Shown here: piece after piece, positions 47,911 through 57,245 of the stretch
Layout: the number at the start of each line of letters is the position of its first letter
Position numbering within the stretch: the stretch's first letter is position 1
Assembly: GCA_000169355.1 (NCBI GenBank)
Contig: AAXX01000001.1
Coordinates: forward strand, 682,001-746,000
Direction of reading: 5' to 3'
Length of the DNA stretch: 64,000 nt
From: Flavobacteria bacterium BAL38
GTDB lineage: Bacteria; Bacteroidota; Bacteroidia; Flavobacteriales; Flavobacteriaceae
Made by a program: the position numbers and the translations under genes
Notes under the pieces: generated by a model
What the model saw: only the letters and a program-made list of their open reading frames with translations
Told to the model about the DNA's origin: nothing
Databases searched by the model: none

Positions 47911-49179
47911 TTAATCCATTTTAAAGCCAACTAATTTTAAATCTTCCCAAAAGGTAGGATAGGATTTTGAAACCACTTCAGCATCTTCAATAATAATTGG
48001 AACTTTCAATGCTAAAGGAGCAAAAGCCATTGCCATTCTGTGGTCTTGATATGTTTTTATGACAATATCTTTATTAATTATTGCTGATGGGTTTAAATGT
48101 AAAGATTCGTTGGTAACAGAAATATCAGCACCTAATTTAATTAACTCAACTTTTAACGCTTCTAAACGATCAGTTTCTTTTATTTTTAAAGTATGTAATC
48201 CAAATAAATCACAACCTATTCCTAATCCAAAACAAGTAACCACGATTGTTTGTGCAATGTCGGGACAATTGTTGAGTTGTGAGTTACAAGTTGCGAGTTG
48301 CGAGTTGTGAACTTGTTTCTTTGATATTGTGATTGAATTATCACTATTAAAAACTGTTTCAACACCAAAATCCTTGTAAATTTCTATTAAAGCGCTATCA
48401 CCTTGTAAACTATTTTGCTTATAACTTGAAAGCGAAATTTGTGTGCCAATTTCTGACAAGGCTACAATAGAAAACCAATAAGATGCCGATGACCAATCGG
48501 ATTCAACTGTAATTAATTTTGAATTAATCTCGACTTCGCTCGATTTGACAGTAATGAGGTTGTTTTCAAATGAAGTTTCTACTCCAATTTCATTTAATAA
48601 TGCCAACGTCATTTTGATGTATGGAATTGAAGTTATTTCACCTTCTAATGTCAACTCTAAACCATTTTCTAATTTAGGTGCAATTAACAACAAAGCTGAA
48701 ATATACTGACTACTTACATTGGCCGGAAGTGATACTTTGCTTTCTGTGAGTTTTTTGCCTTTTATTCGTAATGGCGGAAAACCTTCATTTTCTTCATAGG
48801 AAATTTCGGCTCCTAACTGATTTAAAGCATCTACCAAAATTTTAATTGGACGCTGTTTCATTCTTTCTGAACCAGTTAAGACAACTTCCGCCAAGTCGGA
48901 CAAGTCTTTTCTTTCTTGAATTGCAAAAAAAGCAGTTAAAAAACGCATTGCTGTTCCCGCGTGATGAACGTCTATTGTTTTGGTGATGGGTGATGGGTAA
49001 TGGGTGTTAGTTAATGCTTTTAGCATTGTTTCTGAATCATCAGAATTAGAAGTGTTTTCCAAAACTAAATTTGGATATAACGCTTGCAATAGCAATAACC
49101 TGTTTGTTTCGGATTTTGAACCAGTGATTTTTATAGATGCTGGATGCTTGATGCTGGATGACTGAAGTAACAAATTCAT
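47911..49179 (-). CDS. aroA: 3-phosphoshikimate 1-carboxyvinyltransferase (EPSP synthase)
   Basis: Shikimate-pathway enzyme joining phosphoenolpyruvate to shikimate-3-phosphate. 422 residues. GSKSETNRLLLLQAL, HHAGTAMRFLTAFFA, LPANVSSQYISALLL, NCPDIAQTIVVTCF and KETDRLEALKVELIKLG are clear, and the C-terminal DHRMAMAFAPLAL is present. Four stretches look repeat-derived: residues 6-15 (QSSSIKHPAS), 58-68 (NTHYPSPITKT), about 210-216 (SSEVEI) and about 290-303 (VHNSQLATCNSQLN). All keep frame. It overlaps the SMR gene by one base, in an operon with MazG-like and SMR genes. Confidence 0.95.
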   Translation of the reverse strand: MNLLLQSSSIKHPASIKITGSKSETNRLLLLQALYPNLVLENTSNSDDSETMLKALTNTHYPSPITKTIDVHHAGTAMRFLTAFFAIQERKDLSDLAEVVLTGSERMKQRPIKILVDALNQLGAEISYEENEGFPPLRIKGKKLTESKVSLPANVSSQYISALLLIAPKLENGLELTLEGEITSIPYIKMTLALLNEIGVETSFENNLITVKSSEVEINSKLITVESDWSSASYWFSIVALSEIGTQISLSSYKQNSLQGDSALIEIYKDFGVETVFNSDNSITISKKQVHNSQLATCNSQLNNCPDIAQTIVVTCFGLGIGCDLFGLHTLKIKETDRLEALKVELIKLGADISVTNESLHLNPSAIINKDIVIKTYQDHRMAMAFAPLALKVPIIIEDAEVVSKSYPTFWEDLKLVGFKMD

Positions 49180-49505
49180 TATTTAGTAACTATTTTTAAT
49201 CCAATAATGGATAAAATTAATGTGGAGATGAAAAACACACGCCAAAAAGTTGCAGGTTCTTTAAAAACGATAATTCCAACTAAAACACTTCCTACAGCGC
49301 CTATTCCTGTCCAAACCGCATAAGCTGTTCCAATCGGTAATTCCTTAGTTACTTTTACTAATAATAGCATGCTAATTGAAAGACACACCAAAAAACCTCC
49401 GTACCAAAATAAAGAAGTATTTCCTGTTGATTCTTTTGCTTTTCCGAGGCAAGTAGCAAAACCTACTTCGAATAAACCTGCGATTATGAGTAAAATCCAG
49501 TTCAT
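49179..49505 (-). CDS. SMR-family small multidrug/guanidinium transporter (SugE-like)
   Basis: 108 residues from the ATG at 49505 (MNWILLIIAGLFEVGFATCLGKA) with four membrane helices, the size of the small multidrug resistance family. The essential Glu in helix 1 (GLFEVGFA, E13) is present, and VKVTKELPIGTAYAVWTGIGAVGSVLVG forms the conserved helix 3 region. It forms dimers exchanging protons for cations such as guanidinium or quaternary ammonium. The longer frame to 49592 reads through microrepeat sequence and is not used. Confidence 0.9.
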   Translation of the reverse strand: MNWILLIIAGLFEVGFATCLGKAKESTGNTSLFWYGGFLVCLSISMLLLVKVTKELPIGTAYAVWTGIGAVGSVLVGIIVFKEPATFWRVFFISTLILSIIGLKIVTK

Positions 49506-49604
49506 GTGTTTATTAGGGTAATGGGTTAGAGGAAAAGGGTGAAGGGTAAAAGAAAATTCAACATCAACAAGTGACCTTTTACCTTTCACCATTAACCCAA
49601 AACC

Positions 49605-49931
49605 TTATTTAAGTTTCTCGTTGTTATGATGTCTATCGTGATCTCGATTGGTTTTTAAATCCATTTTTTTATCAAAAGCAGCCTGAAGATCAATCCCGGT
49701 TTGATTGGCTAAACACAAAACTACAAAAACAACATCGGCTAATTCTTCACCTAAGTCTTTATTTTTGTCGCTTTCTTTTTCCGATTGTTCGCCATAACGA
49801 CGCGCAATAATTCGTGCCACTTCACCTACTTCTTCCGTAAGTTGTGCCATATTTGTTAATTCATTGAAATAACGAACACCATGTGCTGCAATCCAGTTAT
49901 CAACTTCTTGTTGGGAATTTTTTAGATTCAT
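49605..49931 (-). CDS. MazG-like nucleotide pyrophosphohydrolase
   Basis: 108-residue single MazG domain. TEEVGEVARIIARRYGEQ gives the EExxE helix and DLGEELADVVFVVLCLANQ the ExxD helix, which together bind magnesium and hydrolyse (d)NTPs to monophosphates. Likely a house-cleaning enzyme against non-canonical nucleotides. It starts MNLKNSQQEVDNW and lies 2 bases after the DUF3857 gene, probably in the same operon. Confidence 0.9.
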   Translation of the reverse strand: MNLKNSQQEVDNWIAAHGVRYFNELTNMAQLTEEVGEVARIIARRYGEQSEKESDKNKDLGEELADVVFVVLCLANQTGIDLQAAFDKKMDLKTNRDHDRHHNNEKLK

Positions 49932-49933
49932 TT

Positions 49934-51937
49934 CTATATTTTTTTAAGAACAATATGCTCATTATTTTTATTAACTAATTCTTTAAAAAAGTCTTTTAAA
50001 GTTACATAATATCCGTTATCTATTACAACTTTATTAATATCAAAAATATAAGAAAGTTGTATCTGGTTATTGTTTTTAGAAATTTCATAAGAAAACTTTG
50101 CAATATTATCTGGCATTGCAATTACTTTAGATTCTGGTAAAGTTTCAATATTATATCCTTCAGGTATAGTAAGTGAAATTTTGAAATTATCTTGATTTGG
50201 AAATATAAAATCAACTGGATATTCTCTATTCTCTTGTTTAAATGGGTTATCTTTAAATGTAAAATAAAGTAAAGGTGATATATATAATTTATCCCCAATG
50301 ACTTCTACTGAATTTGTTGATTTAAAAGAATAATTTTCAACAATGGGTTCATTTAAGTTAACACTATTTTGAACTTCATATTCTTCAATCTCTAAACCTA
50401 AATTTTCTTTTTCTAATTTTTCTATATAACTTTCTTTTGAAACTCCATTATAATTATTTCTAAAAACATAAGCATTATAATCAAACAGTTTTTTTCTAAC
50501 CTTTCCCGAAATTTCCCCTTCATTGTTTATATTTCCCATTAAAGTTACTGCATCTATTGATTTTTTTTGCGGGGTTAAAGATACAGTTGCTGAACTACCA
50601 TTTTCTCTAATTATTCGCCCATACCAATTTAAATCACGAATTGGCAATACTCCAGGCAACGAATATTTATTAGTTGCATCTAATAAAACAATCTGATTTT
50701 CTAATTCTATTCCCGAAATTACATAATTAAAAGCCGATCTTGAAGGATATAATGCAATTCCGTTTGAGCGTGTGCTTATAAGAATTGGATTGGCTGATAA
50801 ACCGGCATAACGTAACATAGAAGTTAACATAAGATTTATCTCTGCAGCATTCCCTGTTTTATCTTTATATGCACTACGCACCCCACTTTTACATGAATAT
50901 CCATACATTTCATTCCAATTCATTCTGTTTTTAACATAACTAAAAATTAATCCAACTTTTTCTAAAGGTGATGAAATTCCTTTTAACAATTCATCAATAT
51001 CCTTTTCATAATATCCTGTTTTATTTAATTCAGGACCAAAATCGGTATAATCGTAAATCTTTTTTGTTACTGTTTCCCAATCTGTGGAATAAGTTTGTGT
51101 CATTTGATTTGGAAATCTTGTCATTGCAAGTTCTAAAACAAGTGAAGACGTATAATTTTTTATATTGTTTGTAAAAGATTCATTTTTAATTGCTGGAATA
51201 TTTTCTAGTTTATAATTCGTCTTTTTTAATTTATAACTTAATTGTTCTGTATTAAAAGTTGTTCTTGAATTTCCTGTTTCTTGTCCTACTTTACTTCTTA
51301 ATTCAACAGATTCTCTTAAATCTTCGTTTATTATTTTTGGTGATAACCAACCTCTAAAATGAGTATTATAAACATAATATTCTGGAATTCTTGTAGTGTA
51401 TTCTGAATAATCCACTGGGATTTCCTCTTGAAATGTCCATTCATCAATTAATCCTGTACCTTCATCTTTAATTGTGTATTCAATTTCAATTATTGATCCC
51501 TCTTTTACATTAGGCATTGTAATCTTTTTTTTAGACCAATATTCATTTACTTTTTCGTCAAAAACTCCATCAGCCTTTAATTTTGTTTTTTCAACTTTAT
51601 CTCCAACAAGATTATAAGTATATGCCGATTTAATATCTAAAGTTTGTTTAGCGTTATTTTCGTTATAAAGTAACGTTTCAAAGTTACCCCAATCATAACC
51701 TTCTTTCTTATAAACTTTTATTTTGCTTTTAATATTTGTCTTAATAAAGAAGCCACTTTGTTGACTATATTCAAAACTAACATCCCCCATCTTAAATAAA
51801 ATTGCAGCTACTGCACTAGTATCGGTTGGGTGTGTTTTTTGATTAAGTTCTTCTGCAGTTACTTTTCCTAATTCATTTTTCTGCGATTGCATACTTAATG
51901 AAAATGTAATTGTTAGTAGTAATAGTAGGGTTTTCAT
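49934..51937 (-). CDS. DUF3857/transglutaminase-like exported protein (catalytic Cys lost)
   Basis: 667 residues, signal peptide at 1-18 (MKTLLLLLTITFSLSMQS). An N-terminal DUF3857 domain (about 40-240) is followed by a transglutaminase-like domain (about 270-400) and a beta-rich C-terminus with SYKFSSN-type strands. In the core the usual GDCKD-type cysteine site reads KTGNAAEINLMLTSML, so it is probably not a cysteine enzyme. It is a tandem paralogue of the next gene, 6 bases apart. Function in the periplasm or outer membrane is unknown. Confidence 0.82.
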   Translation of the reverse strand: MKTLLLLLTITFSLSMQSQKNELGKVTAEELNQKTHPTDTSAVAAILFKMGDVSFEYSQQSGFFIKTNIKSKIKVYKKEGYDWGNFETLLYNENNAKQTLDIKSAYTYNLVGDKVEKTKLKADGVFDEKVNEYWSKKKITMPNVKEGSIIEIEYTIKDEGTGLIDEWTFQEEIPVDYSEYTTRIPEYYVYNTHFRGWLSPKIINEDLRESVELRSKVGQETGNSRTTFNTEQLSYKLKKTNYKLENIPAIKNESFTNNIKNYTSSLVLELAMTRFPNQMTQTYSTDWETVTKKIYDYTDFGPELNKTGYYEKDIDELLKGISSPLEKVGLIFSYVKNRMNWNEMYGYSCKSGVRSAYKDKTGNAAEINLMLTSMLRYAGLSANPILISTRSNGIALYPSRSAFNYVISGIELENQIVLLDATNKYSLPGVLPIRDLNWYGRIIRENGSSATVSLTPQKKSIDAVTLMGNINNEGEISGKVRKKLFDYNAYVFRNNYNGVSKESYIEKLEKENLGLEIEEYEVQNSVNLNEPIVENYSFKSTNSVEVIGDKLYISPLLYFTFKDNPFKQENREYPVDFIFPNQDNFKISLTIPEGYNIETLPESKVIAMPDNIAKFSYEISKNNNQIQLSYIFDINKVVIDNGYYVTLKDFFKELVNKNNEHIVLKKI

Positions 51938-51943
51938 GGTAAA

Positions 51944-53845
51944 TTATAATTTGGTTAGTATTATTTTTGAATTGTCATTTTTAGCTACTGTTTCTTTAAA
52001 TTTTCTAAAAGCTTCATATTTATCATTTTCATAAAATCCTTTTTTTAATACATACTTACGTTTGCAAATAATTTGTTTCGAATCAATATTTAAAAATTCT
52101 ATTTTATAGTATCCAAAATCTGAATTGATTTCTATTCCATTTGGCATTGCCTCAATTGTAAATCCATAAGGCAAAATAATTTCTACTTGATCAACTTCGG
52201 TAAAACCTCTTTGAATTTCGAATGGAAATTCGCGATTTTTATATTTTTTCGGAATATTAGATTCCTGATTTATAGCATTTAAAGCAAATATTAATTTACC
52301 ATTAGTGTTTTGCGCATAACTTTCGGCCTCAAATTCGATTTCTTCAATAAATTCGATTTTATTTTTATCATTATTAAGTTTAATATTTTTTACACTTAAA
52401 TTATTTATTGCAGATAAATCATCATTAAATCTTTCGATCAATTCTTCTCTACTTAATCTTTCTTTTACAAACTCTCTATTGTATTGAAGTCCAGTAGAAA
52501 TTGTTTTAATCTTACCATACAAACTACCATTTTCTCTAATTTCGTATGAACCTTTAATTTCTTTTAAATTTTTATTTTCAGCATACACTTCTGTTTTAAC
52601 AATTTGTCCGCCATCAGGCTTAACTAATAAAACATCTCTATCATCTGTAAAATCGCCTTGAAAACCAAATGGATTAATTTGACTTGTACATTCTAGCCAA
52701 ATGTATTTATCATTTGTAGGAATAGATAAAATAACATGATTTCCTTGTACACTAGCTAAATCATTATCAATATTTCGCTTTTCGTTACCTGCCCATACAA
52801 CAGAATAATAGGAGTTAACCCCTACAGATTTCAACAAGCTTCTTGTGTAATTTGTTAATGCTTTACAATCTCCATATCCTAACTTATCTACATCATTTGC
52901 TAACATAGGCTTCCAACCACCAATACCAACTTGAACACTTACATACCTGGTTTTTTCTTGAACATAACTATATATTTTTTTAGCTATTTCAATAGTATCT
53001 TTTTCAGTTCCTACTAATTTTTTTATTGTATTTTTAGTTTCTTCTGAAATTTCTTCGGTATCGGCTAGTAACGAATTATAATACCATTTCCCAAAATCAT
53101 TCCAATTACTAGAAATACCTGTAACATTTTCAAGTTGAAAATGTTCTAATCCAAAATAAATAATTGGAAAAACCTTTTTATGATTTGGCATTAATTCTTC
53201 ATACTTTTTAGCTAGAATTTTATTTACTTTATAACTTATTGAATTTGAAGATTCTAATTTTTCAATTAAAAATCCTTCTGAAAAATTAAATTCTTTTACT
53301 TTTAAATTAAGTTCTGTTTTATACTTTATTAATAAAGATGTTTCTTCAGTACTTTCATAAAAATTTTCAATTGGATTCCAACTAGGGATAAAAGCTGTAT
53401 TAGATGTTTCAATTTCGCTATTATAAACAACTGTAAAAGGATACCCTATTGGAGTATAATCTAAATATAAAACTCTATTGTCGTTATAAACAGAAAAACC
53501 ATCGGCTACACTTTGATCTTTAAAATCTTTCTGTTTAATTTTCTTAATTTCTTTACCAAAAGCATTGTAAATTATAGCTTCAATGGTTTTAATTTTTCTA
53601 GATTTATCATAATATTCAATAGCATCTATATTATTTAATCCTTTGCTATTTAATATAGTAATTGTCTTTGATTTCTTAATTATCATTAATTTTTGAGACG
53701 GAATTTCTATCTCAATTTTTTGATTTCTAACCACACTATTCGCATTTTCTGATAATTCTTTAGGAATAGATAATGCTGTCAAATTAAAATCTTGGGAAAA
53801 ACAAAATATTGGAAAAACGAACAATAAAATAATTCTCTTAATCAT
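51944..53845 (-). CDS. DUF3857 domain-containing transglutaminase-like protein
   Basis: 633 residues from ATG 53845, which gives a clean signal peptide (MIKRIILLFVFPIFCFSQ). A DUF3857 domain spans about 40-230 and a transglutaminase-like domain about 270-400, with an intact-looking active site: C in KLGYGDCKALTNYTRSLL, H in QGNHVILSIP, and a late acidic residue. The C-terminus is beta-rich. The upstream 15-codon extension to 53890 overlaps dtd and lacks signal character. The paralogue after it has lost the cysteine, suggesting a catalytic and a non-catalytic partner. Confidence 0.84.
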   Translation of the reverse strand: MIKRIILLFVFPIFCFSQDFNLTALSIPKELSENANSVVRNQKIEIEIPSQKLMIIKKSKTITILNSKGLNNIDAIEYYDKSRKIKTIEAIIYNAFGKEIKKIKQKDFKDQSVADGFSVYNDNRVLYLDYTPIGYPFTVVYNSEIETSNTAFIPSWNPIENFYESTEETSLLIKYKTELNLKVKEFNFSEGFLIEKLESSNSISYKVNKILAKKYEELMPNHKKVFPIIYFGLEHFQLENVTGISSNWNDFGKWYYNSLLADTEEISEETKNTIKKLVGTEKDTIEIAKKIYSYVQEKTRYVSVQVGIGGWKPMLANDVDKLGYGDCKALTNYTRSLLKSVGVNSYYSVVWAGNEKRNIDNDLASVQGNHVILSIPTNDKYIWLECTSQINPFGFQGDFTDDRDVLLVKPDGGQIVKTEVYAENKNLKEIKGSYEIRENGSLYGKIKTISTGLQYNREFVKERLSREELIERFNDDLSAINNLSVKNIKLNNDKNKIEFIEEIEFEAESYAQNTNGKLIFALNAINQESNIPKKYKNREFPFEIQRGFTEVDQVEIILPYGFTIEAMPNGIEINSDFGYYKIEFLNIDSKQIICKRKYVLKKGFYENDKYEAFRKFKETVAKNDNSKIILTKL

Positions 53846-53867
53846 AACAAATTTTAAATTCTTAAAC

Positions 53868-54320
53868 TTACTCTCTATTTTTTGTATCAATTATAATCGT
53901 AACAGGTCCGTCATTAACTAAGCTTACTTTCATGTCGGCTCCAAATTGACCGGTTTGTATTTTTTTTCCTAATTCTGCTTCCATTTGTTGAACAAAAGAT
54001 TCGTAAAGCGGAATGGCTATTTCAGGTTTTGATGCTTTGATATAACTCGGTCGATTTCCTTTTTTTGTTGCGGCATGTAATGTAAACTGACTTACAATTA
54101 TCATTTCTCCATCTACATCTTTTAACGACAAGTTCATTACATTTTTATCATCAGCAAAAATGCGAAGATTAGCAATTTTTGATGTTAACCAATTGATATC
54201 TTCTTGATTATCGGCGTCTTCAATTCCAACTAAAACCAATAAACCCTGTCTTATTTGTGCTACAACTTCATTGTTTATACAAACTGATGATTCGGAAACG
54301 CGTTGAATTACTGTTTTCAT
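53868..54320 (-). CDS. dtd: D-aminoacyl-tRNA deacylase
   Basis: Dimeric cytosolic enzyme that removes D-amino acids (and glycine from tRNA-Ala) from tRNA. 150 residues. MKTVIQRVSESSVCI, LVLVGIEDADNQED, the SQFTLHA motif and the VNDGPVT motif (NxGPVT cross-subunit) are present. A -7 box TATTTTTG (minus strand, 54334-54341) lies upstream. Confidence 0.95.
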   Translation of the reverse strand: MKTVIQRVSESSVCINNEVVAQIRQGLLVLVGIEDADNQEDINWLTSKIANLRIFADDKNVMNLSLKDVDGEMIIVSQFTLHAATKKGNRPSYIKASKPEIAIPLYESFVQQMEAELGKKIQTGQFGADMKVSLVNDGPVTIIIDTKNRE

Positions 54321-54383
54321 TGAAAATAAAGGTCAAAAATATAAAAAATATCAGAAAAGATTTACGTAAATCCGTAAAATGGA

Positions 54384-55361
54384 TTATTTTCTTGTTTCAT
54401 CGCTGGCTCTTCGCTCAGCGTCGTATATGTCAGCGCGATATTGTTCTTCGTCGCCTTCTAAAATTTGGGTATAACTTTTATAGCGCGACCATGTAATTTC
54501 GTCTTTTTCTAGTGCGTTTTTAACAGCGCAATGTGGTTCGTCTTTATGTAAACAATTATTAAATTTACATTGGTCTTTTAAAGCAAAGAATTCTGGAAAA
54601 TAATCTCCAATTTCTTGTTTTTCCATATCAACAATTCCAAAACCACGAATTCCGGGTGTATCTATAATTTGTGCTCCAAAAGACAAATCAAACATTTCAG
54701 CAAAAGTTGTAGTGTGTTTTCCTTGTGCGTGTGATTCCGAAATTTGTTTGGTTTTTAAATTTAACGAAGGTTCTAACGTGTTTACCAAAGTTGATTTCCC
54801 AACACCTGAATGCCCAGAAAACATAGAAACTTTATCTTTCATTAAAGCTTTTAATTCGTCAATTCCTTTTCCATCTTTAGCAGAAACGCGTAAACATTTA
54901 TAACCAATTGAAGAATAAACATGCTGTAAATACAATTGTTCATCTAATGTTGGGTCATCAAACGTATCAATTTTATTAAAAACGATTACCGCTTCAATTC
55001 CGTAAGCTTCGGCAGTAACTAAAAAACGATCGATAAAACTTGTTGTTGTTGGTGGATTATTGATGGTAACCAATAAAAAAACCACATCAATATTCGATGC
55101 AATGATATGCATTTGATGTGATAAATTCACAGATTTTCTAACAATATAGTTTTTACGTTCGTGAATAGTAGTAATTACTCCCGTAGTTTCATCGGTTGTA
55201 TTTTCGATATCGTAATCTACTACATCTCCCACCGCAATAGGATTGGTACTTTTAATACCCTTCATTCTAAATTTACCTTTTATACGGCACTCTAAAAAAG
55301 CACCATTTTCAGTTTTAATGGTGTACCAACTTCCTGTAGATTTATATACGATTCCAGTCAT
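54384..55361 (-). CDS. rsgA: Ribosome small subunit-dependent GTPase RsgA
   Basis: Circularly permuted GTPase assisting late 30S maturation. 325 residues: N-terminal OB fold (1-70), G4 NKID, G1 GHSGVGKST, G3 DTPGIRGFG, and the C-terminal zinc knuckle CKFNNCLHKDEPHC. A TAACTTTG -7 box (minus strand, 55363-55370) ends one base before the ATG, so the message could be leaderless. However, that box is part of a TTAGAAG microrepeat and may be fortuitous. Confidence 0.95.
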   Translation of the reverse strand: MTGIVYKSTGSWYTIKTENGAFLECRIKGKFRMKGIKSTNPIAVGDVVDYDIENTTDETTGVITTIHERKNYIVRKSVNLSHQMHIIASNIDVVFLLVTINNPPTTTSFIDRFLVTAEAYGIEAVIVFNKIDTFDDPTLDEQLYLQHVYSSIGYKCLRVSAKDGKGIDELKALMKDKVSMFSGHSGVGKSTLVNTLEPSLNLKTKQISESHAQGKHTTTFAEMFDLSFGAQIIDTPGIRGFGIVDMEKQEIGDYFPEFFALKDQCKFNNCLHKDEPHCAVKNALEKDEITWSRYKSYTQILEGDEEQYRADIYDAERRASDETRK

Positions 55362-55460
55362 GCAAAGTTAGAAGTTAGAAGTTAGTCCTTCGACTAGCTC
55401 AGGATAACTAATAATTATTTTCAACAAAGATAGTGTTTCTTGTTAAAAACTATAAATAAA

Positions 55461-55488
55461 AAAGGCTACTTGATTAAGTAGCCTTTTG
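55461..55488 (-). terminator. Terminator after the 173-aa exported protein gene
   Basis: AAAAGGCTACTT / AAGTAGCCTTTT with a 4-base loop, A and T runs on either side. Confidence 0.85.
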
Positions 55489-55505
55489 ATGTTGTATTAC
55501 TAAAA

Positions 55506-56027
55506 TTAGTATTTATAAGAAACACCTGTTTTAATTGCTTGTGATCCTCCTAATGCATTAGAGTTTGCTCCTACAGTAGTTTTATCAGCTGTTAACAGAA
55601 TAAAAGGACAACCTTGCTTAGCTGCATCCATTTTTAATTTCTTTTGAGCTTTTTTATCCCCAGTATTTCCTGTTTGGAAGTTAATTAATCCTGTTTTACC
55701 TCTTACTTCACCACCTTTTTTTAATCCAGCGATATAAGATTTATCTTCTAAAATAACTACTTTTTCCCAATCAGCTTCACCGTTGATTATGATTTTTTCT
55801 GTAACTTCTTCAACGCGGCCTGTTTTACCATAAACAATTTTTTCAATTGCATATTTTCCAAATGTATTTTCAGCATCTTCACCATCATATTTGAATACAA
55901 CTGTATATTCGTCTAATCTAAGTACTTTACCTTCTACAACTTCACCGCTGTGTTTATAAATTTTGTCAACTTGAGCGTTTGCTGCAAAACCTAAAAATGC
56001 TACAGCTAATAATAAGAATTTTTTCAT
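55506..56027 (-). CDS. Hypothetical exported protein
   Basis: 173 residues with a clear signal peptide (MKKFLLLAVAFLGFAANAQ). The mature part is beta-rich with repeated GEVVEGKVLRLDEYTVVFKYDGED and YAIEKIVYGKTG strands, resembling small Flavobacterium exported proteins whose strands describe perceived metal/NaN-type tags; I cannot name the family. One cysteine (C142) stands in KQGCPFILL. It is monocistronic with a good terminator. Confidence 0.7.
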   Translation of the reverse strand: MKKFLLLAVAFLGFAANAQVDKIYKHSGEVVEGKVLRLDEYTVVFKYDGEDAENTFGKYAIEKIVYGKTGRVEEVTEKIIINGEADWEKVVILEDKSYIAGLKKGGEVRGKTGLINFQTGNTGDKKAQKKLKMDAAKQGCPFILLTADKTTVGANSNALGGSQAIKTGVSYKY

Positions 56028-56117
56028 TTTTTTTTAAAATTTATGTTAATTATTAAAATACAATATTAATGAAAATATATAAATAAATATATAAGGCAAT
56101 TGCCTTATTTAACAAAA

Positions 56118-57203
56118 TTAATTTTCACGAATTATTTTTTCTTGATGATTAATACTCTCCTGATGTATCGCTTTAAACAACAACATTACAAAATCGTTAC
56201 TTAAACCCTTTTCTTCGCCTTCCAAAATCATTTTCCCTAAAATTTCATTCCAACGTTGGTTTTGAAGAATTGCAACGTTTTTCTCTTTCTTTAATGAGCC
56301 TATTTTATCGGCTACTTTCATTCTATTTCCTAAAATTTCTAACAACTTTCCATCATATTCATCAATCTGCATACGCAGTTTTGCCATTTTTTGGTTGTAT
56401 TCGCTTTCATCATCCGACACTTTTCTAACGCGTAAATTAACAAACATTTGTTTCAATGTTGCTGGCGTTACTTGTTGGGCTGCATCACTCCAAGCATTAT
56501 CTGGATCAATGTGGGTTTCAATAATTAATCCGTCGTAATTCAAATCTAAAGCTTGTTGCGACACTTCTTGAATCATATCGTGCTTGCCTGTAATGTGCGA
56601 AGGATCACAAATTAAAGGTAAATCTGGAAAACGATTTTGTAAATCAATCGCAATTTGCCACTCAGGATTATTGCGATATTTTGTTTTTTCGTAAGTAGAA
56701 AATCCTCTGTGAATTACACCTAATTTCTTGATGTTCGCATTATACAATCGTTCTAAACCACCAATCCACAAAGATAAATCGGGATTTACTGGGTTTTTCA
56801 ATAAAACGATTTTATCAGTTCCTTCTAATGCATCGGCAATTTCTTGAACTGCAAATGGATTTACTGTGGTTCTGGCGCCAATCCACAATACATCGATATC
56901 GTGTTGCAATGCTAATTTTACATGAGCAGCTGTTGCGACTTCCGTTGCCATCAACAATCCGGTTTCAGCTTTGGCTTTTTGCAACCATTTTAATCCTATT
57001 TCTCCAACACCTTCAAATCCACCCGGACGTGTTCGAGGTTTCCAAATTCCCGCACGGAAAATAGATACATCCGAATTCTTTAATTCGTGTGCAATTTTTA
57101 AAACTTGTTCTTCGGTTTCTGCACTACATGGTCCTGCTATAACAAGCGGATGATTTAATTGAAAATCATCTAACCAAGTGCGCAATTCTTTTTTATTTTC
57201 CAT
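56118..57203 (-). CDS. Bifunctional DAHP synthase / chorismate mutase
   Basis: 361 residues. Residues 1-260 are an AroA-beta type 3-deoxy-7-phosphoheptulonate synthase (PLVIAGPCSAE, RAGIWKPRTRPGGFEGVG, WIGARTTVNPF, LICDPSHITGKHD). Residues about 270-355 are an AroQ chorismate mutase (LRMQIDEYDGKLLEILGNRMKVADKIGSLKKEKN). The fused mutase usually also acts as a regulatory domain for prephenate feedback. It follows pheA by 42 bases on the same strand, so it starts and branches the aromatic pathway in one operon. Confidence 0.95.
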   Translation of the reverse strand: MENKKELRTWLDDFQLNHPLVIAGPCSAETEEQVLKIAHELKNSDVSIFRAGIWKPRTRPGGFEGVGEIGLKWLQKAKAETGLLMATEVATAAHVKLALQHDIDVLWIGARTTVNPFAVQEIADALEGTDKIVLLKNPVNPDLSLWIGGLERLYNANIKKLGVIHRGFSTYEKTKYRNNPEWQIAIDLQNRFPDLPLICDPSHITGKHDMIQEVSQQALDLNYDGLIIETHIDPDNAWSDAAQQVTPATLKQMFVNLRVRKVSDDESEYNQKMAKLRMQIDEYDGKLLEILGNRMKVADKIGSLKKEKNVAILQNQRWNEILGKMILEGEEKGLSNDFVMLLFKAIHQESINHQEKIIREN

Positions 57204-57245
57204 AAAATTTATTTCACTGTAAAATTACTATTTATTCTTAAATTA

